A stretch of 64,000 bases of DNA from Vesta saturnalis (taxonomy: Eukaryota > Arthropoda > Insecta > Coleoptera > Lampyridae). Within the stretch, counting starts at the first letter, position 1, and every line of letters begins with the position of its first letter. Of the stretch, positions 44,891 through 57,179 are shown piece after piece. The DNA is taken from assembly GCA_036346205.1 (NCBI GenBank), contig JARFJB010001944.1, positions 1,125,001 through 1,189,000 of the forward strand, written 5' to 3'. Under the pieces are notes generated by a model. The model was not told the origin of the DNA, did no database searches, and was given only the letters and a program-made list of their open reading frames with translations. Both the position numbers and the translations under genes were made by a program.

Positions 44891-47367
44891 GACAAGATGT
44901 CTGACAAGGTAGTCGACAAAATGGCCGATTACACGTACAACCAATCAGGTAAAAGGATGGGTGTGGCTTAGCCTCAGCCCCGCCTTCATGTAGCCATGAG
45001 GGCCTTATCTAGTCTTAACCCCTCCTTAACTCAGCCAAAATCGCCGCTAGACCACACCCTTGGAGCATTCAACACCAGGTGGTTAGACCGCCAAAAAGGC
45101 TCTTAATATTGTCAAAAGGACCTTAATTAGGGCTAAAATTCAGTCAGGAGGTTGAAAAGGCTCCCGAAAAGAAGTTGACCGCACTTGCTCCCCCACCTTT
45201 TAATTAATTATGACGTCACGTCCCTATAGTGGCCCCCTTCTACAGACGCTGTAATAAGTATAAACACATTCAAAAATCAAGATATACTAAAAATTAAAAT
45301 TAGAATCTCACAATCGGTCTATTTTTAATTACAAAATGCCAAAACCTATTTAGTCGGATAGGTCACAAATTGTACGTTTTATAATTTCCAATCACTTTTA
45401 CTTTTAATAAATTTCATTTCATTTGTACAATATATTAAGGAACCTGACGACGGCGGTGGTAGTTGATCGAAATGTGTAGCTTATAATCAATTTAACTAAC
45501 ATTAAAATTTTATGGGGAATGTGCGGGATTGTATTTATACCAAAGTACATCATTCTTTATTATTATTTTCAGGGAATTATACGACTAATGTTACTTCTAA
45601 AGACCCCGGGAGAAATATATTTTATGTTAATTTACCTTCTCAAAACAATTCTTATTATCAACAATTTACCTTAAATAAATTGAGTTTTTCAGGTAATTTT
45701 CTGGGATTAAATATTGAACAAGGATAAACAAATTTACACAATATGCCGTCAGATGAATTAGAACTTCAAAGTTAAAAATTATATAGCATGATTTCTTTCA
45801 AAAAAATTTTATATCCTCTCATATACTTTGTATAATACATTTTACTAATTAATTACATCAAACACAAAAGAGATCAGCTAACATAATACTTTGTTATATA
45901 AGTAAAAAATTCTAATTAAAACTTATATTTAAAGCTTAAGCATCATCAACGATTTAATTATGAAACTGAAACGAAGTAACAAAATTCTTTAATTAAAATA
46001 CTCGATATATTGTTTTTTATGTGTATTAAAAGATTTTATCAAATTTCAAGAGTTGTTATTTAGATATTCGATACATTCATTTTAACAAGAGTTTTATATG
46101 AATTGCGTCTAAGTTAAAAAAAAATGTATTTTAATTAGTTTTCCGTTTCTTTTCTGTAATAGTACCCGACATGGATATAGTCTTAATTTACTTTATTCCA
46201 TAATACATACACGAGGACTATTAATATACAGGGTGAATCCTAAATGGCGGATAGTAGACATACCACCTGATTCTGTATTAAAAACTGAGCAAAAAAATTC
46301 TATACCGTTTTGCTCGAAAACAAGTTTTCGAAGAAGTTTAATAAAGTTAACAATACTGTAGTCAGTCGTACTAACCTGTACGTAAGTCGCCAGAGATTTA
46401 CATAGTAACCCAGTTAATTTAATTATTACCTTAAAAAGAACGCACACAGCCACACTAGACCTCTTTCATGGCAGTGTTTCAATTTGAATGTGCTATTTGG
46501 ATTTTTAAATTAACAATACATAGTTTGTAAGAAAATGTCAATTAGGTTTTAAGTGTTTTTATTACTTTACAATTGCCTACAATTTTAGCACCAGCATTAA
46601 AATTGACACGACACTCCCCCAAAATTAAATATATGTCTGCATACTCAGCAAAACTGTACTCCAAACGCTAATTTGAGGAATCTAACACAAAAATTAATAT
46701 CGAAACTCAAGAACAGTACAAAAAAATCTGGAGTGTCTCAACTCAACATTCCCGTATAGATACATATATACAATAAAACTACTAGCGGATTTATATAATT
46801 ACATAATAAAACTCCACGACGTACGAATAATACAAAAGTGAAACTGAAACTTTTTGAGTTCATGTTTTACATATCCCTCAACACTTTTATTCGGCTCTAA
46901 AACAAAAATTACAATAATACGTTTCTTAACGATTTTCAATTTTTTAGGTAAAGTCTCCAATACCCTGTATTTAAAACAAAAAGTCAAAATATATTTATGT
47001 GTAATTTTTATTGTTTAACGATTGTACGTTTTAAATAAGTACGCGATTTTAAAATTTAATGCATATTAAAACAAAATTATTAAAATACAATTAAAAAAAA
47101 AAAATTATTTTCCCCCATGGGGGTTGTTAGAACTCCTATTGCTTACATTACCAGTTCGATAATTTGACCGTTAGATCAATAGCTCTATTTATAACGTTTA
47201 TTGTTAGCATATTGTTAAGATTTTTTATTTTTACCGATTTTGTTCATTTTTAGTTTAATACTTAAGGTGAAACTATGTATATACAGGATGTAACATAAAG
47301 GTTAGGAATAAATTAAACGGTGGACTTTTTAGTACAAAATATCTGGTGTGGAACACCACACGACCTT
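44891..47367. other. Non-coding region with transposon-end-like motifs
   Basis: 44900-45240 is less AT-rich, with CTTA- and CCTTAA-rich phrases, but shows no gene. TATACAGGGTGAATCC (46227), AATACCCTGTATTT (46959) and TATACAGGATGTAAC (47279) are mariner/MITE-type ends without matching partners. The frame at 45512-45727 has no recognised motif. Confidence 0.4.
45444..45472 (+). other. CTGACGA...GAAA core, weak hammerhead-like
   Basis: CTGACGA and GAAA are separated by 18 nt that do not pair well. It matches the recurring core by sequence only. Confidence 0.15.
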
Positions 47368-47575
47368 CCAACCTACAAACTGGAAATTAAAAGAAATGAA
47401 ATAATTTTAAACATTTTTTAGGATGATTATGTAGCCTCTTTTGTAAGAAGTTCATTACGAATATAGGCAACAATGTAATCGCAAAAGCAATAATCTATGT
47501 CAAGCAGACGTTAAAAACTTCGTGACGGACAGAGGTTAATAGACATCTAGATGCTAACTTGAATTAAAAGAATTG
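47368..47575 (+). repeat. Inverted repeat flanking a retrotransposon, left
   Basis: Resembles the reverse complement of 51905-52095: GACCTTCCAACCTA, AAAGAAATGAAATAATTTTAA, TTTTTAGGATGATTAT, CCTCTTTTGTAAGAAGT and AATAGACATC-type phrases in the same order. Two copies of one dispersed repeat, or arms of a DNA element 4.7 kb long that encloses the non-LTR insertion. Confidence 0.6.
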
Positions 47576-48739
47576 AAATAATTTTAATTTCAGTTTTACA
47601 GATTTACATGCAATTGGTTTTATAGCAGAAATTCATTTAACAAAAACACAAACAGTTGTAAAAAAAAAATAATCATGTCAGAATACTTTAACAACTTATT
47701 TAATTTAATAGTAATAAATTCTTTATATTAAAAACAGTATATTTGAAATTTCAAATCCCGTTCTTATAAAAATATTATATCAGACTTCAGCATTTGCAAT
47801 CAAATATTTATTGAATTTTTAAATTTATTTCAGTTTCATTAAAATAAATATTTTTAAGATTACTATCAACTTTTTATATCGTTATACAGATAATAGAAAA
47901 TTTGAAAAACAAACAAATCTACTGTCAGAATTTTGCCGCTAAAATTAGTCAGTCAGTAATAGAAATATATTCAACGTAACATAATCATATGTTTAAGTAT
48001 AATATCATCAGGTCATCATTTTATATCTGTGTAATATGCGCTGTTACTTAGAAATATTTGTATAAACCTACAACTACTAAAATACGTTATTCCAAAATAC
48101 TAATCAACAAATTCTACTTAAGAATTTTTTCCTTGCTATACATTAGCGTTATAGAAAATTGCGCAAATCGGTTTAAGTCTATATCTAGGTATTTTATATC
48201 TGTGAAATATGCGCGTAAATGTTGAAATATTTGATAAAAAATACTAACAACCTCGATGATTTCTCAAAATCGTAATACTCTAAGCAAGAAATATTACTTC
48301 AACTAATTGATATTTAAGAGTTGCCATGTCATTTGGAACTTGAGCTGAATATGCGAGACGTTTGAGTGTTAGAACCTCGATACTCAAAAGAAAATACTAC
48401 ATACTTAAAAGTTTTTATTAAGCGTTTTCATTGTGATATTTTGAACTAGGTTTGTTTTTAGTTTTTGTTTTATCAAATATTCCTAAAATAGTTACATATT
48501 TGGAAGATATAAAAATACCTACATATAGACCTTAAACACATAGGTTAATGTTCTGTGCAATTTTTTATATGACTGGTAATTTAGAGGCAAAAAAATTCCC
48601 AAGGAAGAATTTAAGTGTTTGTTCAAATTTCTTCATTATCTGAATAACGAGTAGTTTTATAACAAAAAGTGTAGACGTATTTAAAAAAAAATTATTTTTA
48701 CATAAGTTTTCTTTATAAAGTTTTTAATGTAAAGCTCCT
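47576..48739. other. AT-rich DNA, nothing recognised
   Basis: No coding trace or repeat pair was seen. Confidence 0.45.
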
Positions 48740-51700
48740 TAATATTGGGTCTCCGATTTTCTGAGCTCGGTAAGGGCTGCCAGTTACCTTTTCCATCATC
48801 CTTAATCTATTCTCATCCTTATTCTTCCTTCTCGCCCTCACTGTCTTTCTATCGGATTAAAAGTCCCAAATTTAAAAATAAGATGGCTGTGGTCTCTAGG
48901 GTTATAAATTCCGGACGTAAAATCATGCCCCATTCGGATGTCCGGGAGGGCAGGGCCCGAGCGACCTCGGTCATCGAAAGTATCAACTTTCTGATTAACC
49001 ACTGCAACATCCGCGGTATCAGGTCTAATCTTAATGCTATTCACCAACATCTTGAACAATTACAACCTGATATTCTGTTTCTATCTGAAACACAAGTCTC
49101 CTCTGAAAGCTCCGAGTCACCCGACTTGCAATTTCCTCAATACCACCTTCACTCTAACTTTCGATATAAAGGAGGCGTATGTGCCTACATCAAGGACAGA
49201 ATTGCTTGCAAGAGGGTTTCTTCCTAAGAAAATAAGAATTTTAACGTGATTTGGTTTAAACATTCTGGTCCTAATTTTGCGAAATTCTACTGTTGCATTT
49301 ATAGGTCTCCTAACGACAGCAACTTTCAAGACTTCTTCGATTACCTTAGTATGAAAGTTGGCTATCCCCTGTCTCAGTTTCCTTCTTGCGATATCTCATT
49401 TGTAGGCGATTTCAATGTTCATAACTCTAATTGGCTTCAGTTTTCATCTACTACAAATCCCGCTGGTCATAGTGCAGAAACATTTGCTATTTCATGTGAT
49501 CTCACACAAATGATTTCTGAACCCACAAGAATCCCTGATAACCCTAACCATACTCCACATCTTCTAGATCTCTTTCTTACATCAAACCCTCTTGCTTATA
49601 AAACTTCCGTTCTTTCGCCTTTAGGTCTTTCCGACCATTGTCTAATAAAAATCATTTCTACTGTACCTAATTCCACTGTTGTTCGCAAAACCAATAAAAC
49701 CTTGTGGTGTTTTAAGTCAGCTCGATGGAGTGATTTACGGGATTTCTTTGCAACCTTTCCATGGCGTGAATATTGTTTTAAGTCGTCCTCTTCTTCGGTC
49801 ATCGCTCTTTCAGTATCTGAAGTCATCCTCATGGGAATGGAGTTATTCATTCCCAAAAAACAGTACCGTATAGGTCATTCAGGTTCCCAACCCTGGTTCA
49901 ATAAAGCTTGTGCTGATGCAATATATTTAAAAAATAAATGTTACATTAAATGGAAATCTAATAAATCGGTCGACAGTCATGTGGAATACGTTGGTGCTAG
50001 AAATATCAGCAAAAGTGTCATCACTAAAACTAAAAAGTTGTTCGAACAACGAAAATGCAATGAACTAGCCACATCTCCTTTAGGCAGTCGTAAATTTGCA
50101 GATTCTGTAGACAAATCCAACGTTTTTGTGGATTTGTTTGCATCAAACTCGTGTCTCAATGATTCTGGAATCCTAGTCAACTCTTATTCATACGTTATGA
50201 AACCAATTCATTTTCGGTACAAGCTCTTGGAATCGATCATCAGTAGGCTTGATCTCAATAAGGCGACTGGCCCAGACGGTATCCCAGCTATTGTCTTAAA
50301 GAAATGTTCCCCCGAACTAGTACTAGTCCTATCTAAGCTCTATACGATCTCTATGTCTTCTGGGGAATTCCCTTCATCATAGAAGTTAGTAAATGTTCAA
50401 CCCATTCCCAAGAAAGGCGATAAGACGGATTCCTCAAATTACCGACCAATTGCCATCACTTCCATTTTGTCTAAAATCATGGAAAAATCAATCAATCAGC
50501 AACTACTCACGTTCCTTGAAACTAACAAACTCCTTAGTGACCACCAATATGGGTTTAGGCAAAGTCGTTCAACAGGCGATCTTCTTTCATATGTGACCCA
50601 AGTTTGGAACAATACAGTAGAGCAGTCCGGTGAAACAGTTGTAGTCGCTTTAGATATCTCAAAAGCATTTGACCAAGTTTGGCATAAGTGTTTACTTGCC
50701 AAACTCTTAAATGATATGCTCATCAACCGCGTTTCTAGTTTCCTTGATAAAAGACGAATACGTGTCGTAGTTGATGGCTTTTTTTCAAAAGAAGTTAGCA
50801 TTAACGCGGGCGTACCACAGGGATCCGTTATAGCGCCTACACTTTTTCTACTGTACATAAATGACCTTATTTCGTCAACAACTAACCCCATCAATTGCTT
50901 TGCAGACGATAGCACTTATTCACTGTAGTTCATCTCAGTCTACTCATAGTGATAATCCACCTTCTATGTCAAATCAAGAAATTAAAGCTGAAATGGCAAA
51001 TTCAATCAACAAAGACATTCAACGCATTCTCGAATGGGGAAGCAATAATCTAGTTAAATTTAATGCTAACAAAACTCAGTGTTGCCTTATGTCCGCCAAA
51101 AAAGATCGATCATTTCCTGTTCTAAGTATGAATGGCTCAGTTCTTAAGTTTTCAGACTCTATTACTCTGTTGGGTATGACTGTATCTTCAAATCTCTCAT
51201 GGGTTGACCATCTTCTGTCAGCTACCAAAACAGCGGCTCGTAAAATAGGCTTTTTGTACAGATCTAAGCAGTACTTTACCTCTCGACAACTCCTTCTGCT
51301 GTATAAGGCCCAAATTCGGCCTCATCTGGAATATAATTCTCACCTCTGGGTTAGTGCTCCCCAATACGCTCTCGATATCGTTGATCGTATTCAAAAGAGA
51401 GCGATTAGGCTTATAAATGACCCGTCCTTAACTTCTCACATACAGTCCCTTGAGCATAGAAGGATGGTTTCAGTTCTATATTTGTATTATCGTTATTACA
51501 ACGGCTATTGTGCAGCTGAATTATATTCTTTGATGCCATCTCGGGCTATCTTTTCGAGAAACACTCGGTTCGCTCATTTACATCATCAGTATGCAGTACA
51601 AATCTCCACTTGCCGTACCAAACGGGCGCAATCCACATTTTTCTACACGGCTTCTAAACTCTGGAATGATCTCCCTAGTTCCTGTTTTCCTCTCACTTAT

Positions 51701-51850
51701 GATATGAGAAAACTTAAGGTGGCTGTTCTTAGGCATCTATTGGCAATTCATTATCCCTCTATCCATCCTCCTAAGTGTTCCTGAGTGCTTTAGCACGATA
51801 GGCCTAATTTAGCCTGTTCAGGTCCACAATCATAAAAAAAAAAATAAATA
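48740..51850 (+). mobile_element. CR1/Jockey-like non-LTR retrotransposon, best copy
   Basis: One long EN-RT ORF with a 3' UTR containing GCTTTAGCACGATAGGCC and ending in an A-rich tract with TAAATAAATA (51831-51851). No ORF1 was found upstream, so the copy is probably 5'-truncated near 48740. Two damaged relatives lie at 15150-16725 and 36875-37500. Its higher GC content than the flanks and few lesions suggest a recent insertion. Confidence 0.88.
48745..51784 (+). pseudogene. EN-RT polyprotein with three lesions
   Basis: Copies the element RNA by target-primed reverse transcription. Endonuclease: NHCNIRGIRSNLNAIHQHL, ILFLSETQVSS (catalytic Glu), KGGVCAYIKD; an in-frame TAA at 49225-49227; then FYCCIYRSPND, ISFVGDFNVHNSNW (Asp-Asn box), HTPHLLDLFLTSNP and LGLSDHCLIKI (SDH box). 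Linker: FFATFPWREYCF. RT: LNKATGPDGIPAIVLK, an in-frame TAG at 50380-50382 where Trp is expected, NYRPIAITSILSKIMEKSIN, QYGFRQSRST, VVALDISKAFDQVWH, INAGVPQGSVIAPTLFLLYI and CFADDSTYS (catalytic Asp pair). A frameshift at about 50927 follows, then the thumb and C-terminus to FKVAV-like KLKVAVLRHLL. The first two parts share one frame; the last is in the next. A likely true start is ATG 48883 or further upstream. Confidence 0.92.
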
Positions 51851-51904
51851 AATCTAGAAATTAAATAAATACGATTGAAAATATTGAAGCTGTATTATTG
51901 ATAT

Positions 51905-52095
51905 TTTATAGAAGCAGACGACTTTGGAATTTTTTTTACGTTAACATGTGTTTACGTCTATTGATCTCTATCTGACATGAAGTTTTAAATGTCATTCTGA
52001 CATACTTCTTATAAAAGAGGTTAAATAATTATCCTAAAAATAATATTATTAAAATTATTTCATTTCTTTAATTAATTTCTCTTTAGGTTGAAGGT
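51905..52095 (-). repeat. Inverted repeat flanking a retrotransposon, right
   Basis: Partner of 47368-47575, read on the minus strand. The match fades beyond GACCTTCAACCTA at 52095. Confidence 0.6.
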
Positions 52096-52639
52096 CGGCA
52101 TTCCATCCGCCCCTTTTTTTGTAGGTGGTCCCGAGAGGAGATAGGCAGCTGCGTCTTCCTCCTCCTCCTGTGCTGCTAAGGCTACCTCACGGGTAGGAAA
52201 CTTGAAGACCAAGTTCCTCTTTGAGATCCAAATCTTCAGCCTCGTCCACTTGTTGGCCAAGGGCCACCGATGCGTTGTTGCATAATCTGTGAACCCAGTT
52301 TATGCATAGATCAGTACAACTTAGCCCCTTATGCAGCTTCAGTTTTTTGTTCACAGGTTTTGATGCACTTGCATGTTACCAACCTAAGCAGTAAAAAGGC
52401 AGTATTTGTAGTTTTTTGGGAGTTCTGGCCATTCTTTAGTGCGCTCTAGCGACGTAACGGTTGGTTGTAGAAAGATACATGAAACTTGTAGTAAATTTTG
52501 TCTACATTAATTTTGCGAAGCATGATCTTTTCGAAAACGCGTATAACTGCCGAGATTTAGCCAAAAAGTCTACAAAATTTACCAAATTTGGACGTTTTTC
52601 GCAAAAAAAACAATGTTCCGGGGATACTGTGGTTTCCTA
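52096..52639. other. Intergenic DNA, no firm feature
   Basis: A minus-strand frame (52260-52072) with an EEEED run and a GPPTKKGADGMP phrase has no family I recognise. The rest is uninformative. Confidence 0.4.
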
Positions 52640-52866
52640 TTAGTGGAGTTAATCGGCCTATTTCCACAGTTTATGCTTTTTGAGTGCGACGTTTCGGAAG
52701 CGGACTCTGCTTCCGTGATCAGGCTTAGTCCTGAGAGGGACTGTTTTCGCACTTGAGTCGAATTCATATGTTATATATAATTTTTCCCAAGCACTTGACT
52801 ACTCTTAGATTCGAACCTGTTACCTTTCACTTACTAGTCTGACACCTTTGCCACTGAGCCACGGAG
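52640..52866 (-). mobile_element. tRNA-derived SINE candidate
   Basis: The minus strand starts with a tRNA-like head: TGGCTCAGTGGC (A box, 52861-52850) and GGTTCGAATCT (B box, 52817-52807), the internal promoter of RNA polymerase III. It lacks a clean acceptor stem, and the anticodon loop is unclear, so it is not a functional tRNA gene. The body then runs through AAGTGCTTGGGAAAAATT and a hammerhead-like core (52722-52690) to about 52640. The 5' side abuts a (TA)-rich tract. Size of about 225 bp suits a SINE. Confidence 0.6.
52690..52722 (-). other. Hammerhead-like core with a perfect stem II
   Basis: The minus strand reads CTGATCA, then GGAAGC and GCTTCC forming a 6-bp stem, then GAAACG. One base of the CUGANGA core differs (G to C). 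It is the best-paired example of the recurring motif and lies inside the SINE-like unit. Confidence 0.4.
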
Positions 52867-52920
52867 TAATCCATATATATATATTTTAGAACTTATTATA
52901 TATATATAATATATATATCG
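52867..52920. repeat. TA-rich tract
   Basis: Interrupted (TA)n repeats on both sides of a short TTTTAGAACTTAT. Confidence 0.85.
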
Positions 52921-53714
52921 TGGTTGCGCAGAAGTTTATTGCGCATGTTGCGCAGTAACTTCTTGCGCAGGTGTATTGCGCTTAAGCTCTTCGCGCATTA
53001 TTGGAATCCATATGGGTTTCATTTCTACACTAGCTTGGCTTATTGGATTTTCTGCTAGTGCGATGTATGTGGCTTCTTTGAGTTTTCGACGAGTTGTGTT
53101 CTCGTGATACGAAATAATTTTTACAATTTCCGAAAGCGTGTTGTTATGGTAACATGTGATGTTATCTAATAGCAACATGCTTGAGGAAGTGCCATAAAAT
53201 TATTTCGTATTTATCACTGTTCGAGGGGTATTCGTTGGAACATTTCTTGCAATTAAATTCCCACATACAGTATATTTATCATATGATTCATACATATTTA
53301 AATTTATTTATTAAACGTGACATTTTACGTAATTAAATTTGAAACTGGACGGAGTTTGCCTAGCGACCGATTGACCAAAACTTAACCTTAATGTTATTGG
53401 CTTATTTTAATCACATGAATGTAATTTAGCTCATTTCATTGGATGTTTGTTTCGCCAAAAAATTTTATGTACTATAAACCCAATCTACTAATGTGATACT
53501 CACAGGTCAATCAGTGACAATTGTCATATATTCAAAGCCATCCATAGTTAGACATACCCAAACTGAATAAATCAAAAACCCAAAATCTAACCAAAATGTC
53601 CAAGAGAACTTTTATTTTGTAGATCTTTTTTGAATCATATATTCGACCAAAGATTCACTGTTACAGAGATAGTTTAAAATTAAAATAATATGCAAATTTT
53701 TTTATCAATCCATC
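52921..53714. other. Intergenic DNA with short TTGCGCA repeats
   Basis: TTGCGCA or TGCGCA recurs five or more times between 52924 and 52995. No gene recognised in the rest. Confidence 0.45.
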
Positions 53715-54095
53715 TTAATGAAAATATTCCGTCGTCAAAACCAACGTGTAATTTTGGAATTCTTTCTTACCGAATATACCTCGAGCTTACCTTAAAAACC
53801 CAGCAAATTTTTTTGGCGCAATTTTTTTAATGAAAATTCGGAGTTTGAAAAAATGCCAAAAACTATTCAAGCTTTAGGGTGGTTTTAAGCGTAAAGCTCC
53901 CAATAGCAGCGGTAAATTTTCGATCGAAAATTTCCCGTCATCAATAGCAACCGGTAATTTTGGGATATGTTCTTATCGAATCTCTTTCAAGCTTGAATGA
54001 GAAATTCGGTTTTTTTTGCGCGAATTTTTTGAAGAATGCGTAAAATTTCGGAAATAGTTCATGCTCTAGTGAAAATTTCACCTGGTCGTCAGCTA
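53715..54095. repeat. Two-copy tandem repeat, about 205 bp
   Basis: Each unit holds GTAATTTTG-G, TTCTTA(C/T)CGAAT, an AAGCTT/GAGCTT, a GGCGCAA/TGCGCGAA plus TTTTTT run, AA(A)ATT(C/T)CGGA and a TTCA(A/T)GCT phrase. Diverged copies; non-coding. Confidence 0.65.
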
Positions 54096-55739
54096 CACAA
54101 GGGAACTCTTAACTCAAAATTTCATTTTATACTTTGACAGTAATTCTATATGTTCAGAGTGTCGTTGAAAACGTAAAAATACATCAAATTTTTCCAGTCA
54201 ATTTTCACACCTCATCTTTACACATAGTTGTATCGTAGCATATGCATTATAAGTAGGACAAGGACAACGCTAAATTGCATCTGGACCACAGTGTACAGAT
54301 AGCCTGTGCATTCGAAGTTAAAAAACTTTTAGACGCTACTGCACCACTTAATTTAGAACATTTTATACTTGCGGTACATACCTATGTACATCCTTGCATT
54401 ACAGCGAATTATATGGTTTACAATTTCATAACAACAACCGAGAATCCAGGCCATCTACATGTTATGGTACAAAAATAGACCACCGTCGGACTGATTGTAA
54501 CGCATACTCACTGTTTGTATAAATAAATCTGAAATCACAATCCAGGGATCAACTACGAGACGACAACATTCCGTTATGGAGAGTGATAAATATTAGCTTC
54601 AACCAATTTAGTACGAGTAAAGAAAACACTAATAGGAAGTTGAACGTAGTTTGAAGTCGGCTTATGGTGTTACCCAAAACACAAACTCAACAATTTCAGA
54701 AATGTATCTTGACTGTCCTTGGTTTCGTGAGGCTTAGCACACTGGGCACATTTCAGCTCCCTTTGACAATCTTTTACATAAAGCCATTAAAATCGATAGG
54801 ATTTCCATCACACAAACAGTCGTCAGTTGTCAATACGAATCGTGCTTTAGAATCCACCTGAACGAATCTGAAACAGGAATTAACCCTGAGCAGCCGAAAG
54901 TCGAATTCAGCAACATTAGTGTCGCGTGAATGTTTCGTCAATGGAACACAACTTTTACCTCCATTAAAAACAGAACGTGAGAGATTATTCTCCTGTGATT
55001 GTCACCATGTGGTAAAAATTGAACTACGTTATAGATGTGGTCCATAGAGGAAAGAAGTGTTTTATGTGAAAATTAATGTAAATTTTCGTATTAAAGTTTG
55101 AGAACCCTTGATTTGTATGTAGGTATTCAATGGCATTCCGGAAAATTTAAATCACCTATTGTTTGATTTATATGATATTTTGGAATACAAACTTGCATTT
55201 ATTTATTTTAGGCCACACGCGTCTGTTATCTATTTATTGCGATATAGCATGTTTAATGAAAAGAGACTTAAGCTTAAGATATAACGTTGGAGCGAAAAGC
55301 GAGTAGGTACCTACACTTTAGGTGAACAGCGTTCATCACTTTTCAAAGGTTAAGGTTGGTATCGATGTTTAATACTTTTGGAATTTAACGCTTTGATTGT
55401 GGTAAAGGTAATTGATGAAATTACAATGAGGACGAAAATATTGCACATTATGAAAAACTCAATGTGGTTATTAGACAATATGGAAGCCTTAATAGGAACA
55501 CGCAGGTTAGCGATTCATTTCTTAGTGCGCGATTGATGATATGGTGGCGATGATGGTAATGAGGTGTAGAGTAGAGGTTATAACATGTTAAGGCAATATT
55601 TAGCATTTTGCTTTCGCGAATTTTTGATTTTCAGTTTTGTTGCAAACTGTTTTTTCGATATTATGGAGATAAAATATAACCGCTTTGGGGATATTGCCTA
55701 TCTAGTTAAGTAACCTGAGTACTTGAGCTGGCGTCTACA
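54096..55739. other. Intergenic DNA, no gene recognised
   Basis: Frames at 54275-54478 and 54664-54861 look weakly codon-like but match no family I know. Nothing else was seen. Confidence 0.4.
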
Positions 55740-55960
55740 TCATGACACACACAGACGTACACGCTCACGCAGACGCACGCGCACACGTACCGGCACACAA
55801 ACGTACATACGCTCACACATGCACATACATACACACAAACACACATCACGCACACACATACACAAATGCATCTACACTCACATGCACATACATACACACA
55901 CACAGACGCACATGCACATACATACATCCATACACACACGCACACGCACGTAGTCATGGA
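55740..55960. repeat. Compound CA/CG microsatellite
   Basis: ACACAC steps interspersed with ACGC and ACATAC for about 220 bp. All frames through it on both strands are repeat artefacts. Confidence 0.92.
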
Positions 55961-56559
55961 TCAGTGTGTCGGTGCGCACATAAAATGTTTTTCTCAATTG
56001 TCATGGTATATTTTTCAAACCAGGACGGGTGATATCTCAAGAATAAACAATATTCAAACAAATTTTATCAATAACACGTATAGTGAGGAGAATACGCGAA
56101 CACAATGAATCGCGTCTTTTAACGGGTCTTTTAACGGGTTGCAATATTTAAGCATGATGGGACTGATATGATCAGTGTCAATAGAATTAGATGTAAGACT
56201 AAAGACGTGTTATGCACTTCTTCAATTGTAGTAATAGTAAATTGATCAAAAGCCTTATAATTTGAGTAACAACGATTCCTATGAAACTGAATTAGATTAT
56301 TGCAATCAACATTGAAGATGAGAAACCAAGTGGTTACCATTATCATTCAGATTATATGATTTTTTCTTGTTATATGTATCAACTGCGGGTGAAGTTCAAC
56401 CAGAAGGAGAAAGGTGAAGACGTGGAGACCTCTATGAAGACGGGGAAGCGGCATCGACTATTGCGGGACCCTCAAAGGAACAGCAACTTGATGATTCGCG
56501 CAGAAAATTAGATCAACCTCAATTATGGTAAGGGCGGTCCAAATACCCCTAGCACCACT
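55961..56559. other. Intergenic DNA, 5' flank of a retrotransposon relic
   Basis: 56380-56559 is less AT-rich and reads GAAGACGTGGAGACCTC and similar, possibly the upstream part of the next relic. No clear motif. Confidence 0.4.
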
Positions 56560-57150
56560 GTAGGGCTGCCTCAGCAGCCCTCAATGCGTACATGATGAAA
56601 CATCAAATTGATGATAGGTCCTTGCATGATAGCCAGAAATGGCAATTTGGGGCAGCATGGGCGTCAATATCAGAGGTGAGTGTCTCCTAGATTACTTGAT
56701 TAGCGATGACCTAGAGCTAGCCAATAAAGGGAATCAACCGACCTTCGTTAACATTATACTGAGGGAAATGATTGATATAACATTCTGCTGCTTGCAGTCT
56801 ATTTCACGAATGCATGTATCAGATGAGCCATCTCTCTCCGATCATAGATACATACGCTTTAACATAGAGCAAAACCCACCTGCTGAGGTCGTACATAGGA
56901 ATCCAAGGGTACCCAACTGGGATCTCTATAGAGAGATACTAGCTGACAAACGGGGACTGTCCCGATAAAGCAAACAATGCTCCGGAACTTTAGGTCATGG
57001 ATTCTAGTCTCCGCACAGCCATTATGGACCAATTAAGCTGCCCAATAAAAGAGAGGAGAACCTCGACTGTGCCTTGGTGGCACGAGGACTATCTCGATGA
57101 AGGGTACAGACGAGAAAGATTTTCAACCGAACGAAAAGCACCGGGAGTAG
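56560..57150 (+). pseudogene. I/R1-group non-LTR endonuclease fragment
   Basis: The open part (56639-56968) starts just after the expected GDFNAH box and reads WGSMGVNIRGECLLDYLISD, LELANKGNQPTFVN, EMIDITFC and VSDEPSLSDHRYIRFNIEQN (SDH box), then RNPRVPNWDLYREIL. In another frame SCPIKERRTSTVPWWHEDYL (57035-57095) is the linker that precedes RT in such ORFs. The sequence then breaks at about 57150 into tandem repeats, with no RT. An upstream piece (56590-56640, MKHQIDDRSLHDSQKWQF) may be shifted coding. Confidence 0.78.
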
Positions 57151-57179
57151 TATAGCTATACAGATCCTGACTCACTTTT

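Noticed and set aside
45512..45727. 71-residue plus-strand frame
   Set aside because: Ser/Asn-rich translation of AT-rich DNA with no motif.
52072..52260. 62-residue minus-strand frame with an EEEED run
   Set aside because: No family recognised and no supporting context; it overlaps the flank of a dispersed repeat.
52800..52870. A functional tRNA gene on the minus strand
   Set aside because: A and B boxes are present, but the acceptor arms do not pair and the anticodon arm is unclear; a SINE head fits better.
55706..56108. His/Thr- and Cys/Val-rich open frames
   Set aside because: They are produced by the CA/CG repeat in several frames at once, with no domain and no codon bias. The 801-1217 frames are the same kind of artefact.
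56131..56346. Minus-strand frame of 71 residues
   Set aside because: Hydrophobic low-information translation of AT-rich DNA with no family match; adjacent to a plus-strand retrotransposon relic.
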